Assembly (NCBI GenBank): GCA_041674745.1
Contig: JBAYVD010000006.1
Coordinates: forward strand, 62,001-126,000
Length of the DNA stretch: 64,000 bases
Reading direction: 5' to 3'
From: UBA2040 sp041674745
GTDB lineage: Bacteria; Bacteroidota; Bacteroidia; Flavobacteriales_D; Crocinitomicaceae
Under the pieces are notes generated by a model that worked only from the letters and a program-made list of their open reading frames with translations, ran no database searches and was not told where the DNA came from. The position numbers and the translations under genes are program-made. Within the stretch, counting starts at the first letter, position 1. Every line of letters starts with the position of its first letter. This document shows positions 36,902 to 44,305 of this stretch, in pieces.

Positions 36902-37564
36902 ATGGATAACCTCTTTCATTTTTTTCTCATCGTACACATTTTCGCGGGTGCCATTGGACTCTTTTTTGGTACCATCAATATCCTCCGGAAAAAAGGCGAT
37001 CCAACCCACCAATGGATGGGAAAACTATTTCTGTACGGCATGCTGACCGTGGGCGTTTCGGCTTTTGTGCTTTCCATCCTGCACCCGAATTATTTCCTAT
37101 TCATCGTGGGTGTTTTCACGTTTTACATGGCGGCAACGGGCAACCGTTATTTATCGCTCAAGGAATTGAACACCACGCAAAAGCCAAAATGGGTCGATTG
37201 GGTTTTGTCGATTTTCATGTTGCTCTTCGGCTTCACTTTTGTTCTCTTTGGCAGTTACCACCTCACGAAAAGCAACCCCTTTGGCCTCGTTTTCATCGTC
37301 TTTGGACTCATCGGCTTGCGCATGGTGCAGCGCGACCTAAAAAATTACCGCGGAAAAATAGAAATCACCAATTATTGGTTGATCGCGCATCTTCAACGCA
37401 TGATTGGCGCCTACATCGCCGCCATTACCGCATTCTTGGTGGTAAACAGCCAATATTTTCCGTTGCCGGGTTTCGTTTTGTGGCTTTTGCCAACGGGCAT
37501 TCTCGTGCCACTGATTGTTGTGTGGACAAAAAAATACACGGTTTTGTTGAAAACGAAGGATTAG
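36902..37564 (+). CDS. multi-pass membrane protein (DUF2306-like)
   Basis: A 220-residue protein with about seven membrane helices. MDNLFHFFLIVHIFAGAIGLFFGTINILRKKGDPTHQWMGKLFLYGM shows the HxFAGAxxL and H-x-x-x-G-K-x-F pattern of DUF2306 and related cytochrome-b561-like proteins with conserved His on adjacent helices. An ATG eight codons earlier is possible; 36902 starts the hydrophobic core properly. Function unknown. Confidence 0.75.
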   Translation: MDNLFHFFLIVHIFAGAIGLFFGTINILRKKGDPTHQWMGKLFLYGMLTVGVSAFVLSILHPNYFLFIVGVFTFYMAATGNRYLSLKELNTTQKPKWVDWVLSIFMLLFGFTFVLFGSYHLTKSNPFGLVFIVFGLIGLRMVQRDLKNYRGKIEITNYWLIAHLQRMIGAYIAAITAFLVVNSQYFPLPGFVLWLLPTGILVPLIVVWTKKYTVLLKTKD

Positions 37565-37614
37565 GTGCATTGGAAAGGTCCGTTTTTTTTTACAAAATAG
37601 ACTGCTGACATGTT

Positions 37615-37645
37615 GGGGAGTTTTCCCCTTTTCCGCGGGAAAAAA
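37615..37645. terminator. two adjacent hairpins, possible terminator
   Basis: GGGGA pairs with TCCCC over a 4-base loop and is directly followed by a second stem TTTTCC/GGAAAA. They lie about 50 bases after the DUF2306-like gene. There is no long T tract after them, so the call is weak. Confidence 0.35.
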
Positions 37646-37723
37646 CCACCATCTACCTGAACAGGATTATGCCTATATTTGACTGGAATGAAAACAAACT
37701 ACTTATGCGACAATCTTTCGTTT

Positions 37724-37742
37724 GCCAACGGGTGTTATCGGG
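37724..37742. repeat. possible left boundary site of the cassette array
   Basis: GCCAACGGGTGTTATCGGG contains GCCAAC and GTTATC, the same terminal sequences as in the palindromic element at 38625-38703, but without the long hairpin arms. It could be the attI-like or recombined left end. Evidence is limited to these short matches. Confidence 0.35.
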
Positions 37743-37767
37743 TAAATAGTGGTGAATATACTAAGGG

Positions 37768-37791
37768 AATAATAGGAACATTCCTATTATT
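37768..37791. promoter_or_regulatory. perfect palindrome overlapping the promoter of the Cas2-like gene
   Basis: AATAATAGGAA is followed by CA and then by its exact complement TTCCTATTATT. The right arm sits where the -33 element of the TAAGTTTG promoter (37805-37812) is expected. This suggests an operator for a dimeric repressor. Confidence 0.6.
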
Positions 37792-37804
37792 TAATTGTAG
37801 GCAG

Positions 37805-37812
37805 TAAGTTTG
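37805..37812 (+). promoter_or_regulatory. Bacteroidota -7 promoter element
   Basis: TAAGTTTG matches TAnnTTTG and lies 34 bases before the ATG of the Cas2-like gene. Confidence 0.5.
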
Positions 37813-37846
37813 CATTGATAACAAATCATAAACAAAACAATTAAAA

Positions 37847-38113
37847 ATGGCAGTATACTGTATATCATATGACTTGAAGAGCGAGAATTATTCTGTATTA
37901 ATAGAATCAATTAAAGCATATGGATTGTGGTGGCATCAGTCTGAGTCAACATGGTTTATTGAAACAACACAAGGTTCTAAGCAAATAATGGATAACCTTA
38001 ATCGACATCTATCGATCGGAGATAAAATTATTGTTATCCAAGTTCAAAAAAATTGGTGGGCTGCTGGATATACTGAAGAAGAATACCAATGGATGAAAAA
38101 CCGAAATTTTTAA
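37847..38113 (+). CDS. Cas2-like small protein ('SinR family' annotation)
   Basis: An 88-residue protein. MAVYCISYDLKSENYSVLIESIKAYGLWWHQSESTWFIET matches a family often labelled 'SinR family protein' in databases, unrelated to Bacillus SinR. The pattern (hydrophobic strand, YDL, helix, WWH, S-T-W-x-I strand) recalls the ferredoxin-like fold of Cas2 and VapD nucleases. The Asp9 equivalent of the Cas2 metal site is present in YDL. There is no cas1 or CRISPR nearby. Paired 3 bases upstream of a membrane wHTH-like gene and preceded by a palindromic operator. Nuclease activity is speculation. Confidence 0.7.
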   Translation: MAVYCISYDLKSENYSVLIESIKAYGLWWHQSESTWFIETTQGSKQIMDNLNRHLSIGDKIIVIQVQKNWWAAGYTEEEYQWMKNRNF

Positions 38114-38116
38114 ATT

Positions 38117-38614
38117 ATGGACTCACAGGTTATATTAAACATAATTACTATTTGTATTTCTACAATACTATCGGTTGGAGCCATTCTTTTATCAATTTGG
38201 TTTTATCGCGAAAGTAATAAACAGAATAAAGAAACTGCATTGATGCAAACAGACATTAAGAATGCTATTGAAAAACTTGAGCAGTTATATGATAGAACTT
38301 ACACAGATACTTTTGGTGCGCTTAAAACACAATTGGACGCAATGCAAAAGCATATTTTTACATCATCGGTTGGTGAAACTAATAATGGTGAACCAAATAA
38401 TCTTCGATTTTATGTAATAGGATGTGTTACTGAAAAAACCACCTTATCTATTGATGAACTATGTCATGAAGTTAAAGGTTTTAAAAGGACGGAGATTACA
38501 GAAACAGTTTATAATATACATAGAGAGGGGCTTGTCAATTTTGATGGTAATAAGATAATATATTTGAAGTCTGGCAATAGTCAACCAATTACTGGACAAG
38601 GTGAGTCAAAATAA
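38117..38614 (+). CDS. membrane-anchored protein with possible C-terminal winged helix
   Basis: A 165-residue protein with one N-terminal membrane helix (about residues 5-30, IITICISTILSVGAILLSIWFY), a helical stretch with coiled-coil character (NKQNKETALMQTDIKNAIEKLEQLYDR), and a C-terminal part (about 95-155; TEKTTLSIDELCHEVKGFKRTEITETVYNIHREGLVNF) that looks like a winged helix. I do not recognise a named family. It follows the Cas2-like gene by 3 bases and is followed by the first attC-like element, so the pair probably forms one cassette. Confidence 0.6.
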   Translation: MDSQVILNIITICISTILSVGAILLSIWFYRESNKQNKETALMQTDIKNAIEKLEQLYDRTYTDTFGALKTQLDAMQKHIFTSSVGETNNGEPNNLRFYVIGCVTEKTTLSIDELCHEVKGFKRTEITETVYNIHREGLVNFDGNKIIYLKSGNSQPITGQGESK

Positions 38615-38624
38615 GAAACCTACT

Positions 38625-38703
38625 GCCAACATACCCTTAGCTCCATTTTTTTTACAGTAGGCGCAACAAAAAAAAACGGCGCCTAGCGTCAGCCGTTATC
38701 CGC
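38625..38703. repeat. attC-like imperfect palindrome 1
   Basis: Between GCCAAC (38625) and CGTTATCCGC (ends 38703), the arms 38637-38653 (TTAGCTCCATTTTTTTT) and 38668-38686 (run of nine A, then CGGCGCCTAG) pair with three C/T-type mismatches. The loop contains AGGCGCAAC. The element lies straight after the membrane-wHTH gene and is clearly homologous to the one at 39943. Confidence 0.65.
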
Positions 38704-38723
38704 AGGCAATTAAAAACAATAAT

Positions 38724-39908
38724 ATGAGAAAAACCATTTTACTGATTAATGTAATTCTAATAAGTTCATTTAAAGCATTGTCACAGAATCCAACATTTAC
38801 TGAAACTCCAAAATATGTTGTATTTAAATCTGAATCTGGAAAAGCTTTTGAGGTCGACCAACAACAAATTGCCTCTGCAACATATCAAAAACAATTAATT
38901 GATAATCCCGAATATATAAGTCGACTTAATTTAATTGATTCACTTCAAGGACGAATTGATGAACTTCAGAAGAAAAATATTGGGGGGTCATTGAAAAGTG
39001 AACTTGGTATATCGAGTAAAAAAAATGACAAAGAAATTGAAATTGAAAAATTGAAGGTTGAAATAGGTGATTTAAAGAAAGATATACCTCCTAAAAATAG
39101 TACTGGAACATACAGTTATGCAATACCTAAAAAGATAGAGGCATACATTCCAATAGGGAAAATTAACAGAGTTGTATTAATTATAGACCCATCAAGGAGT
39201 GTATCTAACTTAATTTCCGAAAACGTTTTTACTCAAGAACTTTCTCAATATGGTGGAGGTAACTTATATCGCATTGTAAAACAAGACACACTTCTATTTA
39301 AGAAGGACGAGCTTGTATTAGAAGATTCTATTCGTAAATACTTTGGAAGAGATGGGGTTGATAAATTATCAGTTGAAGCTGGATACTTATATAAAAGAGA
39401 GGGTGATAATTCGATATTTCTCTTTGACGATATTTTCAAAAATAATTTGATTGAGCAAAATGATTTTAAATTTTTTAAGCTACTAAATGATTTAGGAATA
39501 GTTATAGAATCAAGTGATGAACACAGTAACCTTGTTTTGGTTAAGGACAATAAAAGATGTGTATTAACTTCTGAAATTCAAGAATACTTGGAAAGCAATA
39601 AAAATTCTGATGTAATTGAAAAGGTTAATAACTCAAAAACACTTTACAAGAATTATTTGAACCAACAATCTGAACTAACTGTAAAAATGACAAAGTATAT
39701 TCAGATTCACAAATCTTATACTAAGCTAACAAGTGAACAACAAACAGAATGGGGAAAATATACACAGTTAGCTATAGAAATTGAGGGAAAAATAAAAAAA
39801 ATATCATTTTCCAATTCTATTCCATATCAATTGGAGTCTAAAGAAAACCAAGTACATTCGGCTAATCTCGACCTGATTACATATAGTAGAAACGCTTTGG
39901 GAATATAG
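38724..39908 (+). CDS. secreted coiled-coil protein of unknown function
   Basis: A 394-residue protein with a signal peptide (ends KALSQ). Residues about 70-110 are strongly coiled-coil (LNLIDSLQGRIDELQKKN and KEIEIEKLKVEIGDLKKD), and about 300-370 form another helical stretch. The middle contains VVLIIDPSRSVSNLI and LVLEDSIRKYFGRDGVDKL, which I cannot assign. It is AT-rich and stands alone between two attC-like palindromes, suggesting acquisition as a cassette. No defence or transport motif is evident. Confidence 0.7.
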   Translation: MRKTILLINVILISSFKALSQNPTFTETPKYVVFKSESGKAFEVDQQQIASATYQKQLIDNPEYISRLNLIDSLQGRIDELQKKNIGGSLKSELGISSKKNDKEIEIEKLKVEIGDLKKDIPPKNSTGTYSYAIPKKIEAYIPIGKINRVVLIIDPSRSVSNLISENVFTQELSQYGGGNLYRIVKQDTLLFKKDELVLEDSIRKYFGRDGVDKLSVEAGYLYKREGDNSIFLFDDIFKNNLIEQNDFKFFKLLNDLGIVIESSDEHSNLVLVKDNKRCVLTSEIQEYLESNKNSDVIEKVNNSKTLYKNYLNQQSELTVKMTKYIQIHKSYTKLTSEQQTEWGKYTQLAIEIEGKIKKISFSNSIPYQLESKENQVHSANLDLITYSRNALGI

Positions 39909-39942
39909 TTAGGAAAACGAAATACTAAAATAGGCAAGCAGA

Positions 39943-40016
39943 TAACATGCGCTTAGCTCCATTTTTCTGCCGCAGGCGCAACACAGAAAAACGGCGCCAA
40001 GCGCACGACCGTTAGC
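39943..40016. repeat. attC-like imperfect palindrome 2
   Basis: TAAC (39943-39946) at the left and GTTAGC (40011-40016) at the right enclose arms 39949-39969 and 39984-40004. The arms match in 18 of 21 positions and the three exceptions are C/T differences that keep wobble pairing on one strand. The loop is CCGCAGGCGCAACA. The core TTAGCTCCATTTTT and the AACGGCGCC motif are shared with the element at 38625. Confidence 0.7.
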
Positions 40017-40068
40017 GGTAAGCATAAGAGACAACTCAGCTAAGAATTAAACAATACGAATTTCGATA

Positions 40069-42657
40069 ATGTCAATATATCAAGATATCTTAAATTGGTC
40101 CCAAAGCAGACAAGCGTTTATTCAAGACGCTTTACGAAGACTTGTTACATCAACAATGCTTACACAAAACGACATTGACGAACTTGTTCAATTAGTCAAA
40201 AAAGAGTGTGGTGAAAACTCAATCACTTTAAATCCAATACCGCTTGACAGCACACACATTCCGACAACAACTGCGACAAGTGGAAGTTACCCTAAATTAA
40301 TCAGCCTTAGCAACCCAATAAACATTTGTGCTCTGCATAGTCAAGGAGCTCTACAATTTCCAAATACAGGTTTAACAGTTGTTTATGGCGCAAATGGTTC
40401 TGGGAAATCAAGCTACTCACGTATTTTGAGAAAACTTTGTTGGAGCAGAAATCCAAGTGTTACATTAAAAAAGAATGTTTTCAATCCTTCAACAAGTCAA
40501 CAACAAGTAGACTTTGTTGTAGAAAACAATGGTACAAACAACAGTTTTACTTGGACTGAAAACAGCCCAAGTAATCCTATTCTCAATTCAATTTTTGTTT
40601 TTGATAACGATTGCGCAGACATTTACATCAACAATGAAAACCCCACAGAATATAAACCTGTTGGAATTGATGTGTTGGAGAAGTTAATTTCAACTTTCAC
40701 AAGTATTCATCAAACGCTTGGCTCATCGGTTGTTTCATATAACACACTAAAGCCAATATTGCCACAGAATTTAATTCAGACGACAACAGCCCAATGGTAT
40801 GGGACAATAGAAAATTTACAGCGTGCTGATGTTGATTCTCATATTCATTTTTCACAAACAGACACAGACAGAAAGCAAGAACTTATTCACCTAACAACAG
40901 CACAAAATCCTCAACAAAACGTTGTGAACCTAACCAGTCAACGAGCACGAATTAACGGCTACAGCCAACAATTCTTGCAAATTGAAACATTATTCAACGA
41001 ACAAAACATTAACGAACTACGAACAAACAGAAGCACTTTTGAAAGCGTAAATCAAGCATATCAAATTGCAACAGCGGAATTACAAAACGCAACCACTTTG
41101 GAAGGATTTGGAACAAACCCTTGGCGAACCTTGTGGGAAGCCGCAAGAAATTATGCTCATAGTTCAAATCTTTCAGACGGTCAAACTTTCCCATCCTTAG
41201 TTTCATTGGAAAAATGCGTATTCTGTCAACAAGAACTTGACGAAATGGCACAACAAAGATTGACAACGTTCAATCAATTTGTATTAAATGACGTTTCTAC
41301 ACAGCTAAATTCAATTAACTCAATAGTTCAGCAAAAGCTAAACTCATATAATTCACTGGTCGTTCCTCCAATTGAAAATTTTGCAGAGTTAGAGCAATTA
41401 GATCCAAATTTTAGAGACAACTATAATCAGTTTTCAAATTCTGTTGCTGCATTCAGAAATTCAATTATAGCATTTTTGCAAAATGGTAGCGAACTAAACA
41501 TAAGTTTACGCACTCTTACATCAAGTATAACAAGTATAATTCCGAGAATTGATGCACAGATTGAACAGAATAATCAACTTCTACAAAATAGAAATGCTTT
41601 AGTTTCCGAACTTAACGAACTAACTACAAAAGAATTTTTGTTCAACAACAAGGCGACAATTCTTCAATATTTTGACGAGTATAAATACAAGGCTTGGATA
41701 AGTCGTTGTCAATCTCAACTCACGACCACTGCAATCTCACGCAAAATTGGCGAACTAATGGAAAACCAAGCCGTGAGTTTTCAACATCAGGAATTTGTTT
41801 CTCATCTCAATTTCTTTAATCGTGACTTAGCTAGTAAAATGTTGATTTCAAGAACGAGAACAAGTCAAGGGAATACCTATCAAAGATGTGGTTTAAACGG
41901 AATTAACGATTCAATAAATTCAATTCTAAGTGAGGGTGAACAAAAAATAATTGCCTTGTCTAACTTTTTGGCTGAATGCACGATTGACAATCGTCTGAAC
42001 ACCATAATATTTGACGACCCTGTTACGTCTTTGGATATGGATAATAGAGATTTAATTGCGACTAAAATTGTTCAACTATCACAAAACCGACAAATCGTTG
42101 TGTTTACTCACGACCTATCATTTTTACGTTTGCTTATAGACACACACAAGACAACCACAACAACAGACTGCACAGTAATAGGAATTGACAAATACAACGG
42201 GATAAGTGGTGTGGTTACAGACGAAATTCCATATTTGGCTAAAAATGTTCAAGAAAGAGTTGATTCTATCAGACGAATATTAAACGAACACGATGCTCTT
42301 GGATTAACTGATGCACATGGCCGAGAAACAAAACTTGATTCTGCCAGAAAAAGGTTTAGAATGTTGTTGGAACGTTCCGTTGAAGAAGTTTTATCTAACA
42401 AGACATACGAACGTTTCAATAAAAACATTCATTTAAAAAAGGGAAACTTATCGAGTTACATTGTAACTGAACAAACAGACGTTGATTTTATGCTAGGTTT
42501 ATTTGGTAAGTATTCCGTAACTGAACATGATGGTGGCACGTCAACAATTCCTCAATTACCAACTAAAACAGAAATTGAACAAGACATCAGAGATTATTCA
42601 ACTTGGAAAGACAATTTTAAAAACAAATTGAGAGTACTTCAAACAACATATAATTAA
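40069..42657 (+). CDS. RloC/Rad50-like ABC ATPase with zinc hook (candidate defence protein)
   Basis: An 862-residue SMC-like ATPase. The Walker A GANGSGKSS is at about 107-115; a coiled coil runs to the zinc-hook motif C383-V-F-C386 and back (about 250-600); the ABC signature LSEGEQK is near 621, the Walker B IIFDDPVTSLD at about 645-655 and the H-loop FTHD near 680. This layout is that of AAA_13 proteins such as PrrC and of RloC, which adds a Rad50-type hook. The C-terminal about 160 residues contain R-S-V-E-E and several His, loosely like the R-x3-E...H nuclease triad of PrrC/RloC, but the spacing differs. It stands alone between two attC-like elements. Confidence 0.8.
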   Translation: MSIYQDILNWSQSRQAFIQDALRRLVTSTMLTQNDIDELVQLVKKECGENSITLNPIPLDSTHIPTTTATSGSYPKLISLSNPINICALHSQGALQFPNTGLTVVYGANGSGKSSYSRILRKLCWSRNPSVTLKKNVFNPSTSQQQVDFVVENNGTNNSFTWTENSPSNPILNSIFVFDNDCADIYINNENPTEYKPVGIDVLEKLISTFTSIHQTLGSSVVSYNTLKPILPQNLIQTTTAQWYGTIENLQRADVDSHIHFSQTDTDRKQELIHLTTAQNPQQNVVNLTSQRARINGYSQQFLQIETLFNEQNINELRTNRSTFESVNQAYQIATAELQNATTLEGFGTNPWRTLWEAARNYAHSSNLSDGQTFPSLVSLEKCVFCQQELDEMAQQRLTTFNQFVLNDVSTQLNSINSIVQQKLNSYNSLVVPPIENFAELEQLDPNFRDNYNQFSNSVAAFRNSIIAFLQNGSELNISLRTLTSSITSIIPRIDAQIEQNNQLLQNRNALVSELNELTTKEFLFNNKATILQYFDEYKYKAWISRCQSQLTTTAISRKIGELMENQAVSFQHQEFVSHLNFFNRDLASKMLISRTRTSQGNTYQRCGLNGINDSINSILSEGEQKIIALSNFLAECTIDNRLNTIIFDDPVTSLDMDNRDLIATKIVQLSQNRQIVVFTHDLSFLRLLIDTHKTTTTTDCTVIGIDKYNGISGVVTDEIPYLAKNVQERVDSIRRILNEHDALGLTDAHGRETKLDSARKRFRMLLERSVEEVLSNKTYERFNKNIHLKKGNLSSYIVTEQTDVDFMLGLFGKYSVTEHDGGTSTIPQLPTKTEIEQDIRDYSTWKDNFKNKLRVLQTTYN

Positions 42658-42667
42658 AATGCCAACC

Positions 42668-42796
42668 GCTAACACAGGTCTGGCGCCATTTGGGCATTTC
42701 GCTTCGTAAAACAAATTTTAGTAAATTCAGAATCAGGCTCCGCAATTAAAAATATCGTAAGAAACCCAAACGAGCGCCAGGCCTGGGTCCGTCAGT
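42668..42796. repeat. attC-like imperfect palindrome 3
   Basis: After GCTAAC (42668), arms CAGGTCTGGCGCCATTTGGG (42675-42694) and 42765-42785 (CCCAAA, an unpaired-like CGA, then GCGCCAGGCCTG) fold back over a 70-base loop. CCGTCAG follows the right arm in place of CCGTTAG. It closely follows the ATPase gene. It is not sequence-identical to elements 1 and 2, as expected of different attC sites. Confidence 0.55.
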
Positions 42797-42845
42797 TCCC
42801 AGTTCTAGCCGACAAACGCTAAAGCTCAAACACTTAAGGTAAAAC

Positions 42846-43313
42846 ATGAAAAAAATTATACTTTTCATTATCCTAATTCTTTCCTTCGCTTGCACAAATC
42901 GAAGTAAAAACCTAAATAGTCACGAAAAACTTTATTACAGCGTTGCCGATAGCCTATTAAAGTATAAATCTGCCATTCAAAAAGCGAGTGATGGTAAAGA
43001 TGAAGTCATTAACGATTTTATAACACTGGACTTTGATTCTTTCAAAAGCAAGCATAAATTATCAAATCAAGAAATGGATCAAGTTTCCAACGTTTTTAAA
43101 GTCAGGTATGAACTTGGAAGAGCTTATCAAGCCATCGATGAAAACATGAACAAAATAGATGACACAAAAAGTTCAATCGACAAATGGTCAAAGAGCAAAA
43201 CCAAAGATGAAATGGATTATAAATTTGATCCCAATAAACCTGAAGGAAAAGGCAATTCTTATGAAGTTAACGTCTTAAAAAAATCATCAGATACTGAAAT
43301 CAAGGCGAATTAA
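42846..43313 (+). CDS. small lipoprotein of unknown function
   Basis: A 155-residue lipoprotein (lipobox LSFAC, Cys16). The mature part is charged and mostly helical (YYSVADSLLKYKSAIQKASDG; LSNQEMDQVSNVFKVRYELGRAYQAID). No family recognised. It lies after the third palindrome and may be a further cassette or the first gene of the older flank. Confidence 0.7.
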   Translation: MKKIILFIILILSFACTNRSKNLNSHEKLYYSVADSLLKYKSAIQKASDGKDEVINDFITLDFDSFKSKHKLSNQEMDQVSNVFKVRYELGRAYQAIDENMNKIDDTKSSIDKWSKSKTKDEMDYKFDPNKPEGKGNSYEVNVLKKSSDTEIKAN

Positions 43314-43393
43314 ATAATCGACTTTATTCAACAAATTAACGAATAACAGTTACCAATCTTCTTTATTACTCAGTCTACTCTATTTACAATCCT

Positions 43394-43401
43394 TAAGTTT
43401 G
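43394..43401 (+). promoter_or_regulatory. Bacteroidota -7 promoter element
   Basis: TAAGTTTG matches TAnnTTTG and lies 22 bases before the ATG at 43424. Confidence 0.5.
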
Positions 43402-43423
43402 TACTTTCAAACACAGAGCACAA

Positions 43424-43813
43424 ATGATCCAACACACCCAAAAACAAAACCTCCTCCACCTCACCCTCCCCAACAAAGATTTCTCCCACAGAATCCCCGT
43501 AGAGAAAATCGGCAAAGCCATTCAGTGGAACATTGGCGAGAAAGGTTCGGCGTGTATTGTGATTCGGAATGTTTCGCGGTTTGCGTTGCGCCTGTTTACC
43601 CAAAAAATCACGGAGGAAAAGTACGTCCAGCAGTTCAAAAGCATCGTGCAGGAATACGCGCCCAAAAACAACATTGATTGGAAAGCGACCCTGTTGGCGA
43701 TTGCCATCCAAAACGAATACAATTCCCGCATCGCGCTTCAGGAAACGGCTGCTTCCAACATGACCTCGGAGGAGATTATTGGGATTTTGGAGGAGAAGTA
43801 TGGATTGGATTAG
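43424..43813 (+). CDS. conserved-looking protein of unknown function
   Basis: A 129-residue protein with balanced composition and its own promoter element. Segments such as IGKAIQWNIGEKGSACIVIRNVSRFALRLF and ITEEKYVQQFKSIVQEYAPKNNIDWKATLLAIAIQNEYNSRIALQ look like a real globular domain; no family recognised. The reverse-strand frame over the same region is a shadow. Its last about 27 codons have a diverged copy downstream at 44146-44226. Confidence 0.65.
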   Translation: MIQHTQKQNLLHLTLPNKDFSHRIPVEKIGKAIQWNIGEKGSACIVIRNVSRFALRLFTQKITEEKYVQQFKSIVQEYAPKNNIDWKATLLAIAIQNEYNSRIALQETAASNMTSEEIIGILEEKYGLD

Positions 43814-43950
43814 TTGTGGGGAACGAAACACGCCTCCTTTTACGCCATACTGGGATCGAAGTGTGCGGCAAAAGAACCCAAATATGACCAGAATTCATCC
43901 CTGTTTTGGGCAATGGATCCACTTTTCTCTTCTCAATCTTCACTCTTCTG

Positions 43951-44140
43951 GACGCTAAACTCTCCGTTCTTCGCACTTTAATCTCCGTTCTGGGTTCTAG
44001 ACTCTCCGTTCTCAGCTCTTTATTCTCTCATCTGGACGCTAGACTGTCCGTTCTCCACTCTTTAACCTCTCTTCTGGATGCTAGACTCTCCGTTCTCCAC
44101 TCTTTAACCTCTTTTCTGGATGCTAGACTGTTCGTTCTTA
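43951..44140 (+). repeat. 42-bp tandem repeat (minisatellite), about 4.5 copies
   Basis: Units begin at 43951, 43993, 44035, 44077 and 44119 (partial), each opening GACGCTA, GGTTCTA or GATGCTAGAC and containing CTCCGTTCT. Copies 3 and 4 are nearly identical. A degenerate half unit precedes 43951. The plus strand is open in one frame and encodes a 14-residue repeat (DARLSVLHSLTSLL), but a start codon, plausible promoter and normal composition are lacking, so I treat it as a DNA repeat rather than a gene. Confidence 0.9.
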
Positions 44141-44145
44141 AACAA

Positions 44146-44226
44146 AATTCCCGCAGGAACAATCCCGAAGCGGCTGCCACACAAAGGACATCAGATGAGA
44201 TTATTTTTCTTGTGGAAGAAACGTAG
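44146..44226 (+). pseudogene. diverged duplicate of the 3' end of the gene at 43424
   Basis: Bases 44146-44225 align without gaps to 43721-43800 (by hand, 41 of 60 identical in the first 60, beginning with AATTCCCGCA and including CGGCTGC and GAGATTATT). The encoded ends correspond: EAAATQRTSDEIIFLVEE here, ETAASNMTSEEIIGILEEK in the gene. The minisatellite lies directly upstream in place of the rest of the gene. Confidence 0.6.
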
Positions 44227-44255
44227 GACTTGAATTAAGTTTGTATCTTTCTATC

Positions 44256-44292
44256 GAATAGGACAACATGCGCGTAACGCCTTGCGCTATTC
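44256..44292. repeat. small inverted repeat with attC-like core
   Basis: GAATAG (44256-44261) and CTATTC (44287-44292) enclose ACAACATGCGCGTAACGCC, which has the AACATGCGC and GTAAC features of palindrome 2 but without its arms. It could be a collapsed attC-like site at the right end of the array. Weak. Confidence 0.3.
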
Positions 44293-44305
44293 TAATGAAC
44301 AAACC

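Larger units (their letters stand above)
37674..37807 (+). other. promoter and 39-codon ORF at the left edge of the accessory region
   Basis: TATATTTG (37674-37681) is followed by ATG 37688 and an open frame to TAA 37805-37807, beginning MKTNYLCDNLSFANG. The frame runs across the GCCAAC...GTTATCGGG site at 37724-37742 that looks like the left boundary of the cassette region, so this may be the 5' stub of an interrupted gene. The peptide matches nothing I know. Confidence 0.3.

Noticed and set aside
37012..37608. 198-codon plus-strand frame
   Set aside because: Overlaps the DUF2306-like membrane gene in another frame; Arg/His-rich shadow composition.
42668..42796. Terminator for the ATPase gene
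   Set aside because: The long loop, imperfect arms and absence of a T tract fit an attC-like site better than a terminator.
43370..43831. 153-codon minus-strand frame opposite the gene at 43424
   Set aside because: Shadow frame: the plus-strand product has a more natural composition, a promoter element and a duplicated, partly conserved C-terminus.
43951..44140. CRISPR array
   Set aside because: The 42-bp units are directly adjacent with no spacers, so this is a minisatellite.
43906..44226. 106-codon protein with 14-residue repeats
   Set aside because: The open frame follows from a repeat length divisible by three; no promoter is seen and the tail is a copy of another gene's end.
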